Assembly (NCBI RefSeq): GCF_028829235.1
Contig: NZ_JAIWJY010000001.1
Span: 62,001 to 126,000 of the forward strand
Reading direction: 5' to 3'
Length of the DNA stretch: 64,000 bases
Origin: Tenacibaculum larymnensis
GTDB lineage: Bacteria; Bacteroidota; Bacteroidia; Flavobacteriales; Flavobacteriaceae
A program made the position numbers and the translations under genes. Positions 44,570 to 52,463 of this stretch are shown piece after piece (positions within the stretch are counted from its first letter, which is position 1; each line of letters opens with the position of its first letter). The notes under the pieces were generated by a model. It saw only the letters and a list, made by a program, of their open reading frames with translations. It was not told the origin of the DNA and searched no databases.

Positions 44570-45086
44570 AATAAGGTGATATCATTAAATAAACAACTAC
44601 TCCTGTAACCGCTACATATAACCATAACGGAAATGTAATTTTAGCAATTTTCCTATGCTCAGGAAAGTTACCCAAACGAGCTCTCATAAAGGTTATTAAG
44701 ACAAATGGGATAATGATAATTGATAATAATATATGAGTTATTAAAATAAAAAAGTATACATATTTAATTATCCCTTCTCCTCCAAATTTAGTAGAATCTG
44801 AAGTCATATGGTACGCTACATACATTACTAAGAATAATGCTGAGCAAATTATAGCCGTAGTATTTAATTGTTCATGCAATTTTCTCTTACCGTTTTTAAT
44901 TGCTACTACCGAAGCAACAAGCAATACTGCTGTTAATCCATTTATACTAGCATAAATGGGAGGTAAAAAAGACAATGGCTCTACATTAGGTATTTTAATC
45001 CCAAATAAAGCAGCTACTGCAATAGGAATTACAATAGAAACTATAGTAATAAACTTTTTATATTTTTTTTCTTCTGCTGTACTCAT
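44562..45086 (-). CDS. DUF420 membrane protein
   Basis: 174 residues, five membrane helices with family features (SFLPPIYASINGLTAVLL; HEQLNTTAIICSALFLVMYVAYH; ILITHILLSIIIIPFV) including spaced His residues that could bind heme. DUF420 proteins (CtaM-like in Bacillus) act in cytochrome oxidase maturation. It follows the SCO gene after one base. Confidence 0.87.
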   Translation of the reverse strand: MSTAEEKKYKKFITIVSIVIPIAVAALFGIKIPNVEPLSFLPPIYASINGLTAVLLVASVVAIKNGKRKLHEQLNTTAIICSALFLVMYVAYHMTSDSTKFGGEGIIKYVYFFILITHILLSIIIIPFVLITFMRARLGNFPEHRKIAKITFPLWLYVAVTGVVVYLMISPYYV

Positions 45087-45087
45087 G

Positions 45088-45735
45088 TTATTCTTTAAGT
45101 AATAACTTAATATCTTCTTTTAACTCACTAATTTGGTTTCCAAAATTATGCTCATCTAAAGCACGATAATACATAATTGGGTTTCCGTGTTCATCATATC
45201 GAGAACGGATATATCCATCTTTATCTACCAATGCAAATAATCCTGAATGCTCAAAACCACCATGGCTCGCTTCTCCTTTACCAGCATATAGCTTGAAACC
45301 TTCATTTGATAAATCATATACAACATCCTCTGACTTCCCTGTTAATAAATGCCAATTTTTATGATTTATTCCGTTATTCTTTGCATATTCTTTCAATTGA
45401 TGTGGTGTATCAATTTCAGGTGTAATTGAAAATGATGCTATCCCAAAATTCGGATTTCCCATAAATTCATTTTGAATTTCCACCATTTGTGCATTCATTA
45501 AAGGACAGATAGTAGGACAAGTGGCAAAAAAGAACTCAACTACATACACTTTTCCTTCGTAGTCCTTATTAGTGATTGTTTCACCGTCTTGATTGATAAA
45601 TTCAAAGTCTGGCACTTTATTGAATTTATGCAAATTAGCTGTTTGGAAGTGTGCTACAATTTTAGGAATTGCATAAATACCAAAAAGCAATACTATTAGT
45701 GAAATACCTATGTACGAATAATTTTGTTTTTTCAT
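45088..45735 (-). CDS. SCO family copper-delivery protein
   Basis: 215 residues with an N-terminal membrane helix and a thioredoxin-like domain carrying the Cu ligands C73-x3-C77 (TCPTICPL) and a His in the GGFEHSG area. SCO proteins metallate the CuA site of oxidase subunit II. It fits with the oxidase genes upstream. Confidence 0.93.
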   Translation of the reverse strand: MKKQNYSYIGISLIVLLFGIYAIPKIVAHFQTANLHKFNKVPDFEFINQDGETITNKDYEGKVYVVEFFFATCPTICPLMNAQMVEIQNEFMGNPNFGIASFSITPEIDTPHQLKEYAKNNGINHKNWHLLTGKSEDVVYDLSNEGFKLYAGKGEASHGGFEHSGLFALVDKDGYIRSRYDEHGNPIMYYRALDEHNFGNQISELKEDIKLLLKE

Positions 45736-45746
45736 GTGAGTCTTCC

Positions 45747-46394
45747 TTAAATTTCTCTATCTGCGTTATTCTTTTTTAATGCCAAACGATATTCAGCCAA
45801 TACTACCTTAACATCATCTTTCATTTTATTGTTTAATTCAGCTACAGACTTCATATTATAACCAAACAACTTACCTCCTGCACTATCCTCATCATCTGTT
45901 CTTCCTCTTAAGCTCCCTTTTTTATCAATTATAAAAGCCTTTGAAGAATGTAGGTTTTTATCTAATGACTGATTTGTTTTAAAACTATCGTACAATACTT
46001 CAATTTCTGCTTCACTTGCATAGATAAAGTTCCATTTTATCATGTTTGTAAAAGCTCCTATTTCTTTCTGAAGTTTTTCTACATCTTCTTTAGATTTATT
46101 TGAAGCAATAACAATTAACTGGAAATCTTTAAATCCATAAAATGGTTTGTAAATCTTTTCATTAAGGTTAAACAATTCGCCTTTTGCCTCTTCTACATTA
46201 CTTCCTAAAAAGGTAACTATTGATATTCTTTTATCAAACTGATGCTTTTTACTTATTGAAGAAATATCAATTACATTTTCTGTAAGTACAGGTAACTTTG
46301 CAAAGTTATTGATTCCTAATGATAAAAATATATAAAACAATAATGGCACAATAAATAGTGCAAACAATACTATATTTCTTTTTGTTTTATCCAT
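45747..46394 (-). CDS. SCO-like membrane-anchored protein lacking the Cys pair
   Basis: 215 residues with one N-terminal membrane helix (IVLFALFIVPLLFYIFLSLGI) and a domain that resembles a thioredoxin fold (RISIVTFLGSN; WNFIYASEAEIEVLYDSF; SKAFIIDKKGSLRGRTDDED). The Cys pair used by SCO proteins is absent: the position reads LGSNVEE. It lies between the oxidase structural genes and the true SCO gene. Possibly a degenerate SCO partner. Confidence 0.72.
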   Translation of the reverse strand: MDKTKRNIVLFALFIVPLLFYIFLSLGINNFAKLPVLTENVIDISSISKKHQFDKRISIVTFLGSNVEEAKGELFNLNEKIYKPFYGFKDFQLIVIASNKSKEDVEKLQKEIGAFTNMIKWNFIYASEAEIEVLYDSFKTNQSLDKNLHSSKAFIIDKKGSLRGRTDDEDSAGGKLFGYNMKSVAELNNKMKDDVKVVLAEYRLALKKNNADREI

Positions 46395-46412
46395 TTTATT
46401 ATAAATTTAAGT

Positions 46413-46442
46413 ATAAAAAAAGGTGGTTATAACACCACCTTT
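46413..46442 (-). terminator. Terminator-like hairpin between subunit IV and the SCO-like gene
   Basis: AAAGGTGGT faces ACCACCTTT, followed by a T-run on the minus strand. It would split the cluster into structural and assembly parts, or attenuate between them. Confidence 0.75.
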
Positions 46443-46460
46443 AATTTTTATTTTATATGA

Positions 46461-46799
46461 TTACCATTTTACTAATGGTGCTAATGTATCGTATAAGTAA
46501 CCACCTTCTATTAACACTAAGGTTACTAAGTAACATATTAGGAAGACAGCTGTCCAAACGATAGCACGTCTGAACCAAGGCTTTTCTCCTTCTAAGTGCA
46601 TAAAAGCCCATGCAATATAGTATGCCTTTACAATTGTTAAGATAATGAATATCCAGTTTAACCAACTAGTACCCCATCCATGCAAGTGTAAACTTGCTGG
46701 CTTCACAATACCTAAAGCTACCTCTACTGTTGTTACTATTGTTAAGATTGCTAAAACAATCCAAATTCTTTTTGTATTTGATTCGTGTGCGTGACCCAT
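46461..46799 (-). CDS. Cytochrome c oxidase subunit IV family protein
   Basis: 112 residues, three membrane helices, with the family pattern IWIVLAILTIVTTVEVALGI, IILTIVKAYYIAWAFMHLEGE and FLICYLVTLVLIEGGYLYD. Small subunit of the terminal oxidase. It is 19 bases after subunit III. Confidence 0.88.
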   Translation of the reverse strand: MGHAHESNTKRIWIVLAILTIVTTVEVALGIVKPASLHLHGWGTSWLNWIFIILTIVKAYYIAWAFMHLEGEKPWFRRAIVWTAVFLICYLVTLVLIEGGYLYDTLAPLVKW

Positions 46800-46818
46800 T
46801 TTTACTATTGTTTTTTGA

Positions 46819-47802
46819 TTATACTAAGTAGAAGAAGGTAAATACAAATACCCAAACTAAATCTACAAAGTGCCAATATAAACCTACTTTTTCTACCATT
46901 TCATAGTGTCCTCTACGCTCATACGTACCTAACACAACATTAAAGAAAATGATAATATTGATTACTATCCCTGAGAATACGTGGAACCCGTGGAATCCTG
47001 TAATGAAGAAAAAGAAGTCTGCAAAAATTGGATTACCATATTCGTTTACATGCAAATTTGCTCCTTCTACAACCATTTTAGCTTTTCCTAATTGAGCTAA
47101 ACTCTCTTCTCTTGATAAAATTATTTTTTGTTTGGTTTCAGGGTTAACTTTTTCAATTCTGATTAATAGAGATGGATCTGCTTTAAAAGCTTCCTGTACT
47201 TGAGCTACTGAATATTGAGAAATTGTTGCTTCTTTTTCAAACCACAATCCATTTTCTCTTTGATGTTGAACTCTTTCATCTTTTCTATCATTATGAACAA
47301 AATCTGCTAAAGCAATTTGATGACCGTCTTTTACAAATTGTAAAATATGGTTATCTGTAGTTTTAACAGCTCCATAAGAACCATTGATAAAGTTTTTCCA
47401 TTCCCAAGCCTGAGATCCAACGAAAATCAAACCGAAAACTATCGTAGCAAACATATACCAAGCTACCTTTTTTTGTTGCATTTTATGACCTGCATCTACC
47501 GCTAACACCATAGTTACCGATGATACAATTAATATAAACGTCATTAATGCTACGTAGTACATCGGTGCGTGTACACCGTGCAATCCTGGAAAGTGTGTAA
47601 ATACTTCATCAGCAATAGGCCAAGAATCGATAAACTTAAAACGTGTTAAACCATACGCTGCTAAAAAGCCCGAAAAAGTTAATGCATCTGATACGATGAA
47701 AAACCACATCATCATTTTACCATAACTAGCGCCAAATGGTTTCACACCACCTCCGCCCCAGGTCTCCTTGTTGTCAGAATTTACAGCAATATTTGCTCCC
47801 AT
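46819..47802 (-). CDS. Cytochrome c oxidase subunit III (long form)
   Basis: 327 residues. The membrane helices of subunit III are present (KMMMWFFIVSDALTFSGFL; FFFFITGFHGFHVFSGI; GLYWHFVDLVWVFVFTFFYL), but about 110 residues of soluble, charged sequence are inserted between the helices near residues 125-235. It pairs with the shorter subunit III paralogue just upstream. This arrangement of two subunit III proteins is common in Bacteroidota oxidases. Confidence 0.93.
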   Translation of the reverse strand: MGANIAVNSDNKETWGGGGVKPFGASYGKMMMWFFIVSDALTFSGFLAAYGLTRFKFIDSWPIADEVFTHFPGLHGVHAPMYYVALMTFILIVSSVTMVLAVDAGHKMQQKKVAWYMFATIVFGLIFVGSQAWEWKNFINGSYGAVKTTDNHILQFVKDGHQIALADFVHNDRKDERVQHQRENGLWFEKEATISQYSVAQVQEAFKADPSLLIRIEKVNPETKQKIILSREESLAQLGKAKMVVEGANLHVNEYGNPIFADFFFFITGFHGFHVFSGIVINIIIFFNVVLGTYERRGHYEMVEKVGLYWHFVDLVWVFVFTFFYLV

Positions 47803-47839
47803 AAATCTCTTATTGTTAATTTTTGTTAAATCAGTGCGC

Positions 47840-47847
47840 CAAAATTA
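47840..47847 (-). promoter_or_regulatory. Possible internal promoter before the long subunit III gene
   Basis: TAATTTTG on the minus strand, 37 bases upstream of the ATG at 47802. No -33 match. Confidence 0.4.
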
Positions 47848-47858
47848 CGCATTTTTCA

Positions 47859-48443
47859 TCATCTAATAAAATAGAAAAAGAAAAATAGATAAATCCAAAG
47901 TACATCAACGAAATGCCAAAAGATTGCACCGAGTTCAAACCCAAGCATATCGGCTGAAGAATACTTCTTTTTAAAATGATTATAAATAACGACTAAAAGC
48001 ACTATCACACCTGCTAATAGGTGTAAAACGTGCATAAATGTAATTCCTATAATAAACGATGTAGACACCGTACTTTCAGGTCCTGTAAAATAAAGCCCTA
48101 CAGCCTTTAACTCATTAAAACCTACATATTGATACCATACAAAACCTAAACCTAAGACTAAAGTTATCAGTAATAAAGTAAATGAAGCTTGTATATTATC
48201 CTTTTTTAATAACTTTTGAGAGAAAAATAACGTAATACTACTTAATACTATTAATACAGTACTAATATAAAATGCTTGAGGTAAATCAAACGTTACCCAA
48301 TCTTCACGGTTCATACTAACTACATAAGCACTTGTTAACCCTGCAAAAAACATCACCATGCTAATCATGGAAATCCATAACATTGGTTTAGCCGATTTAC
48401 GTTTAGCTACTTTTAATTCTTCTTTCAATGATTGTTCACTCAT
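47859..48443 (-). CDS. Cytochrome c oxidase subunit III (short form)
   Basis: 194 residues, five membrane helices: KPMLWISMISMVMFFAGLTSAYVV, FIIGITFMHVLHLLAGVIV (His pair) and ELGAIFWHFVDVLWIYLFFFFYF. Part of the heme-copper oxidase. The ATG overlaps the stop of cyoE by one base. Confidence 0.93.
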   Translation of the reverse strand: MSEQSLKEELKVAKRKSAKPMLWISMISMVMFFAGLTSAYVVSMNREDWVTFDLPQAFYISTVLIVLSSITLFFSQKLLKKDNIQASFTLLLITLVLGLGFVWYQYVGFNELKAVGLYFTGPESTVSTSFIIGITFMHVLHLLAGVIVLLVVIYNHFKKKYSSADMLGFELGAIFWHFVDVLWIYLFFFFYFIR

Positions 48444-49345
48444 TAGTGTAAAAATTTATCTACCACATATATAATGGGCACTATTGTAATATAAAAGACA
48501 CTCGCTAACATTAATTTACGAGCATCGGTATTTTTTTGTGTTTTATATAATACTATTCCATAGTAAAGCATCATCAGTCCTAATAATAAAATAATTACTG
48601 CTGTTATAGGATATATATAAAAGTCTCCCGTCACCTTTAATACAGGCGCGATCGACATTAAAATCATAATACAGGTATAAAAAATAATTTGCACTACTGC
48701 ACCTTTGTCTTTTTTATCCATAGGAAGCATGTGTAAACCTGCTTTATTATACTCTTCAAACTGCAACCAACCTATTGCCCAAAAATGTGGAAATTGCCAA
48801 AAAAATTGGATCATAAATAAGAATCCTGCTTCTATTCCAAATTTACCTGTTGCTGCTACCCAACCTAACATAAAAGGAATAGCGCCAGGAATAGCCCCTA
48901 CAAAAACAGCTAAAGGCGTTACTGCTTTTAAAGGTGTGTAAGCACTTGTATATAAAAAGATAGAAATTGCTCCAAACAAAGCACATTTCGGATTAATTGC
49001 ATATAATATAGCTATACCGGCAATAGTAAAAATAGTAGCAATAATTAATGCTGTAGTTGTAGACATTCTTCCTGAAGGTAACGGACGATTTTTTGTGCGT
49101 TGCATTACGGCATCAATATCCTTTTCTATTACTTGATTAAAAGCATTTGATGCTCCAACCATTAAGTAGCCTCCTAAAGCTAATAAAACTATTGTAGTAT
49201 AATTAATCGATTCTGCTCCTAATAAATATCCTGTAATAGAAGTAAAGACCACACTAATTGACAACCCAACTTTCGTTAACTGTTTAAAGTCTTTAACTAT
49301 TGATTTTATGGAAGTTTTAGTATGTACAGATGAAACAGAATCCAC
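48443..49345 (-). CDS. cyoE: Protoheme IX farnesyltransferase (heme O synthase)
   Basis: Converts heme B to heme O for the oxidase. 300 residues if translation starts at GTG 49345 (encoding DSVSSVHTKTSIKSIVKDF); nine membrane helices, with the prenyl-diphosphate motif NAFNQVIEKDIDAVMQRTKNR and the second motif YTPLKA. An in-frame ATG at 49381 lies upstream of the -7 promoter element (49368-49375), so it is probably not translated. Leads the oxidase gene cluster. Confidence 0.9.
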   Translation of the reverse strand: MDSVSSVHTKTSIKSIVKDFKQLTKVGLSISVVFTSITGYLLGAESINYTTIVLLALGGYLMVGASNAFNQVIEKDIDAVMQRTKNRPLPSGRMSTTTALIIATIFTIAGIAILYAINPKCALFGAISIFLYTSAYTPLKAVTPLAVFVGAIPGAIPFMLGWVAATGKFGIEAGFLFMIQFFWQFPHFWAIGWLQFEEYNKAGLHMLPMDKKDKGAVVQIIFYTCIMILMSIAPVLKVTGDFYIYPITAVIILLLGLMMLYYGIVLYKTQKNTDARKLMLASVFYITIVPIIYVVDKFLH

Positions 49346-49367
49346 TTCTAATTTTAAAAAATTTCTG

Positions 49368-49397
49368 CAAAGATATTCCATTCTTATTGAACCACAA
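49368..49397 (-). promoter_or_regulatory. Promoter of cyoE and the oxidase cluster
   Basis: On the minus strand: TTG (49395-49397), 19 bases, TATCTTTG (49368-49375). Confidence 0.65.
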
Positions 49398-49440
49398 TAA
49401 ATTTTTATTGGAATTAAAATTGAAAAAAATTAAAAACTGC

Positions 49441-49470
49441 TTTGTAATTAAAAAAATGGTGTTATATTTG
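49441..49470 (+). promoter_or_regulatory. Promoter of the tRNA-Gly/tRNA-Leu operon
   Basis: TTTG (49441-49444), 18 bases, TATATTTG (49463-49470): a full Bacteroidota consensus about 50 bases before tRNA-Gly. Confidence 0.8.
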
Positions 49471-49518
49471 CACCCGCATTCGCAGTAATGCACGTTCATT
49501 AAAATAAAAAATGACTAC

Positions 49519-49590
49519 GCGAAAGTAGCTCAGGGGTAGAGCATCACCTTGCCAAGGTGAGGGTCGCGGGTTCAAATCCCGTCTTTCGCT
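49519..49590 (+). tRNA. tRNA-Gly (anticodon GCC)
   Basis: 72 bases; acceptor GCGAAAG pairs with CTTTCGC, discriminator T, anticodon stem ACCTT-GCC-AAGGT, T-loop TTCAAAT. CCA is not encoded. Confidence 0.95.
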
Positions 49591-49613
49591 CAAGCCTTTT
49601 TATAAAAGAGTAT

Positions 49614-49699
49614 GCTGAAGTGGTGGAATTGGTAGACACGTTGGACTTAAAATCCAATGAGCCGTAATGCTCGTGCGGGTTCAAGTCCCGCCTTCAGTA
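49614..49699 (+). tRNA. tRNA-Leu (anticodon TAA), copy 1
   Basis: 86 bases; acceptor GCTGAAG pairs with CTTCAGT, anticodon TAA in GGACT-TAA-AATCC, long class II variable arm with stem GAGC/GCTC. CCA follows directly in the DNA (49700-49702), perhaps by chance. Confidence 0.95.
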
Positions 49700-49703
49700 C
49701 CAA

Positions 49704-49735
49704 GAAACCTCACTTGTATGAGTGAGGTTTCATTT
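49704..49735 (+). terminator. Terminator-like hairpin between the two tRNA-Leu genes
   Basis: GAAACCTCACT faces AGTGAGGTTTC with a six-base loop and a short ATTTT tail. It may end the first transcript or aid processing. Confidence 0.65.
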
Positions 49736-49763
49736 TAAAAGTAGTCATTAACAAAGCACATAC

Positions 49764-49849
49764 GCTGAAGTGGTGGAATTGGTAGACACGTTGGACTTAA
49801 AATCCAATGGGCCGTAATGCCCGTGCGGGTTCAAGTCCCGCCTTCAGTA
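49764..49849 (+). tRNA. tRNA-Leu (anticodon TAA), copy 2
   Basis: 86 bases, near-identical to copy 1; the variable-arm stem is GGGC/GCCC, a compensated base-pair change. No encoded CCA. Confidence 0.95.
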
Positions 49850-49850
49850 C

Positions 49851-49885
49851 AAAAGCCTTAACATTTATTTGTTAAGGCTTTTTTT
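49851..49885 (+). terminator. Terminator after the second tRNA-Leu
   Basis: AAAAGCCTTAACA faces TGTTAAGGCTTTT with a six-base loop, then a T-run. Confidence 0.92.
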
Positions 49886-49957
49886 GTATCTAAGCTTTTA
49901 GAAATATTCTTTGTAATGTATCTTTCAAACGCACGTCTAAACTTCAAAATCGAAATC

Positions 49958-50665
49958 ATGCGAAAGATATTTTTACTTTGTAGTCTTACTTTTTTCTTAC
50001 ACTCTCCTGCACAAACTAGTGTTTTTGATACACTTTTAAAAAAACATGTAGACTCCAATGGAAATGTAAATTATAAAGGTTTTAAAGCAGACGAAGCACA
50101 ACTTCAAACCTATTTAAATTATTTAGCTGTAACAAAACCTCAAAAATCTTGGTCAACTGCTAAAGTCAAAGCCTTTTGGGCTAACGCTTATAATGCTTAT
50201 ACTATTCAGTTGATTTTAGACAATTATCCTCTTAAAAGCATTATGAATATTAAAAAGAAAGGTAAAGACGCATGGAGTATTCCTTTTGCTAAAGTTGGCG
50301 GTACAACATATACCCTAAATCAAATAGAACACGAAATACTTCGCAAAAAATATAACGACCCTAAAATTCATGTCGCTGTAAACTGTGCTTCAAAGTCTTG
50401 CCCTAAATTAGCAAACTATGCTTTTACAGAAAATAATTACGAGACAAAAACAAGAGTATTAATGCAAAATTTTGTGAATGACCCTTCTAGGAATAAAATT
50501 TCTGAAAACAAGGTGCAGCTCTCTAAAATATTTGAATGGTTCAATGGAGACTTTACTAAAAAAGGTGGTTTAATAGACTTCTTGAATCAATATTCAAATG
50601 TAAAAATCAATAAAAAAGCTAAGATTGGCTATTTAGAATATAACTGGTCTTTAAATGGAAGGTAG
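49958..50665 (+). CDS. DUF547 domain protein, secreted
   Basis: 235 residues from ATG 49958: signal peptide (ends SPAQ), then a DUF547 domain with KVKAFWANAYNAYTIQLILDN, IEHEILRKKY, HVAVNCASKSCPKLANYAF (Cys pair) and LSKIFEWFNGDF. Such proteins are often linked to thiol or heme proteins, but function is unknown. It is first in the run of arsenosugar genes, on the same strand; whether it is in the pathway is uncertain. Confidence 0.85.
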   Translation: MRKIFLLCSLTFFLHSPAQTSVFDTLLKKHVDSNGNVNYKGFKADEAQLQTYLNYLAVTKPQKSWSTAKVKAFWANAYNAYTIQLILDNYPLKSIMNIKKKGKDAWSIPFAKVGGTTYTLNQIEHEILRKKYNDPKIHVAVNCASKSCPKLANYAFTENNYETKTRVLMQNFVNDPSRNKISENKVQLSKIFEWFNGDFTKKGGLIDFLNQYSNVKINKKAKIGYLEYNWSLNGR

Positions 50666-50705
50666 TATCTCTACAATTTGGTATTTTTACTTTTTATTGG
50701 CACCG

Positions 50706-50795
50706 CCAAAGGGCAAAATATCCTAGAAGCTTGCCTCGAAATTAAAGTCAGTATTAATAAATGCCTCGTGTACTTGCTCCGAGGTAGTTTACTAA
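50706..50795. repeat. Putative dispersed repeat fragment with TGCCTCG direct and inverted units
   Basis: TGCCTCG occurs at 50732-50738 and 50762-50768; CCGAGG at 50779-50784 is inverted to the second, making a small hairpin. The segment is richer in GC than its surroundings and lies between two pathway genes. It resembles intergenic repeats I associate with Flavobacteriaceae, but this needs a genome search. Confidence 0.4.
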
Positions 50796-50806
50796 AAATA
50801 AAAAAC

Positions 50807-51142
50807 ATGTCTAAAACATATTACGACCCTGCAGACTTACGTAAGTTTGGTAAAATAACAGAATGGAGTGAAGAATTAGGGAACAAATTCTTTGATTATT
50901 ACGGAAAAGTTTTTGAAGAAGGTGCTTTAACCGCACGTGAAAAAAGCTTAATTGCTTTGGCTGTTGCACATACTGAACAATGTCCTTATTGTATTGATGC
51001 TTATACTAAAGACGGATTACAACGCGGAATTACCAAAGACGAAATGATGGAAGCAATCCATGTTGGAGCCGCTATTAAAAGTGGAGCAACCTTAGTACAC
51101 GGAGTTCAAATGATGAACAAAGTCAATAAATTAGAAATGTAA
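50807..51142 (+). CDS. Arsenosugar-associated peroxidase-like carboxymuconolactone decarboxylase protein
   Basis: 111 residues from ATG 50807 (MSKTYYDPADLRKFGKITEW). An AhpD-like helical fold with the redox pair CPYC in HTEQCPYCIDAYTKDG and a downstream conserved His region (MEAIHVGAAIKSGA). This type is a marker gene of arsenosugar biosynthesis loci (TIGR04169 in my recollection). A longer frame from 50678 would add an unrelated leader that runs across the repeat-like gap. Confidence 0.87.
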   Translation: MSKTYYDPADLRKFGKITEWSEELGNKFFDYYGKVFEEGALTAREKSLIALAVAHTEQCPYCIDAYTKDGLQRGITKDEMMEAIHVGAAIKSGATLVHGVQMMNKVNKLEM

Positions 51143-51261
51143 GCAGAGAACCAATTTTGATTTTCAAAATTGTGTGAATCGCTTATCCCAACTTTTGATG
51201 TATTCTTATTATTAAAACAATAGAAATGAGCAGCTGAAATAAATTCAGCTTTATAGGAAGG

Positions 51262-52317
51262 ATGATGAAAAAATCTTTAAAATCTAGAAACAACGATTTA
51301 GCAAACACGCAACGCCAGCTTGAAATCTTATCAAACGGAATTTTTGCTAATGGCGAATTACCTACGTTTGCCAAAAAAATAAAAGAAACCAATCAGTTTC
51401 CATTACGTCCTAAAAAATTAGAAATTCTTCAAATTAATTTAGGATACATGTGTAATCAAGTTTGTGCACATTGTCATGTAGATGCAGGTCCTGATCGAAA
51501 AGAAATCATGACCAAAGAAACCATGGAACAATGTTTAGAAGTAATTCGAACAACTGGAGCACATACGTTAGATTTAACTGGTGGCGCACCGGAAATGAAT
51601 CCAAATTTTCGTTGGTTTGTAGAAGAAGCTTCCAAAGCAGGAGTTAAAGATTTTATTGTACGCTCTAACTTAACAATCATCAGAGCAAATAAAAAATATC
51701 ACGACTTACCTGAATTCTTCAAAAAACATAACGTACATGTGGTTTCTTCTATGCCACATTGGACTCGCGGAAAAACCGACAAACAACGTGGTGATGGTGT
51801 TTTCGACAAGTCAATAGAAGCTTTAAAAATGCTTAATGAGGTTGGCTACGGAATTGAAGGAACTGGTTTACAACTAGATTTAGTCTACAATCCATCAGGA
51901 GCTTTCTTACCTGGAGATCAAGCAGCTTTAGAAGCTGATTTTAAAAAGGCTTTAAAAGAAGATTTTGATATCGCTTTTAATTCACTTTTTGCCATTACCA
52001 ATTTACCTATCAGTCGTTTTTTAGATTACCTAATTGCTTCTGAAAATTATGAAGACTATATGTATTCATTAGTAGAAGCCTACAATCCGATGGCAGTAGA
52101 AAATGTCATGTGTACCAATACACTATCGGTAAGTTGGGACGGATATTTATATGATTGTGATTTCAATCAAATGTTAAATCTGAAAGTAGCAAGCAAATCA
52201 CAACACATTTCTGAATATAACGAAGCATTGTTACAAAACAGGAATATTATTATCAATCAACACTGTTATGGTTGTACCGCTGGTGCAGGAAGTAGTTGTC
52301 AAGGTACAGTAGCATAG
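51262..52317 (+). CDS. arsS: ArsS, radical SAM protein of arsenosugar biosynthesis
   Basis: 351 residues. The radical SAM cluster motif CNQVCAHC is at C64-C68-C71, followed by DAGPDRKEIM and the SAM-binding region (LTGGAPEMNP). A Cys-rich C-terminal region (MCTNTLSVSWDGYLYDCDFN; CYGCTAGAGSSC) would hold a second cluster. ArsS is thought to move the 5'-deoxyadenosyl group onto dimethylated arsenic made by ArsM. Two ATGs (51262, 51265) follow a good AGGAAGG. Confidence 0.93.
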   Translation: MMKKSLKSRNNDLANTQRQLEILSNGIFANGELPTFAKKIKETNQFPLRPKKLEILQINLGYMCNQVCAHCHVDAGPDRKEIMTKETMEQCLEVIRTTGAHTLDLTGGAPEMNPNFRWFVEEASKAGVKDFIVRSNLTIIRANKKYHDLPEFFKKHNVHVVSSMPHWTRGKTDKQRGDGVFDKSIEALKMLNEVGYGIEGTGLQLDLVYNPSGAFLPGDQAALEADFKKALKEDFDIAFNSLFAITNLPISRFLDYLIASENYEDYMYSLVEAYNPMAVENVMCTNTLSVSWDGYLYDCDFNQMLNLKVASKSQHISEYNEALLQNRNIIINQHCYGCTAGAGSSCQGTVA

Positions 52318-52357
52318 TTCAATGAATTAATAAAAAAATGTAGTAATGTAAAATAGT

Positions 52358-52410
52358 GTCACATCGAGTGATTTTTCTGATATTTTGGAAGAAAAATTGT
52401 ATCGAGATGT
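52358..52410. repeat. Imperfect inverted repeat between arsS and the rhodanese gene
   Basis: ATTTTTCT (52371-52378) faces AGAAAAAT (52390-52397), extended by ATCGAG-type ends on both sides. The flanks GTCACATCGAGTG and ATCGAGATG look like a dispersed flavobacterial repeat. No U-tract follows. Confidence 0.5.
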
Positions 52411-52463
52411 AATCACTTTAATTCACCATAGATTTTATCAAACACCATTGAATATCTTTTAAT

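Noticed and set aside
46453..46665. Alternative minus-strand frame over subunit IV
   Set aside because: Lies wholly in another frame of a well-supported gene.
49317..49499. 60-residue minus-strand frame next to the tRNA operon
   Set aside because: It runs across the tRNA promoter and the cyoE promoter; Phe/Ile/Asn-rich shadow.
50678..50806. Longer N terminus for the peroxidase-like protein
   Set aside because: The extension is translated from the repeat-like gap; the family start is at 50807.
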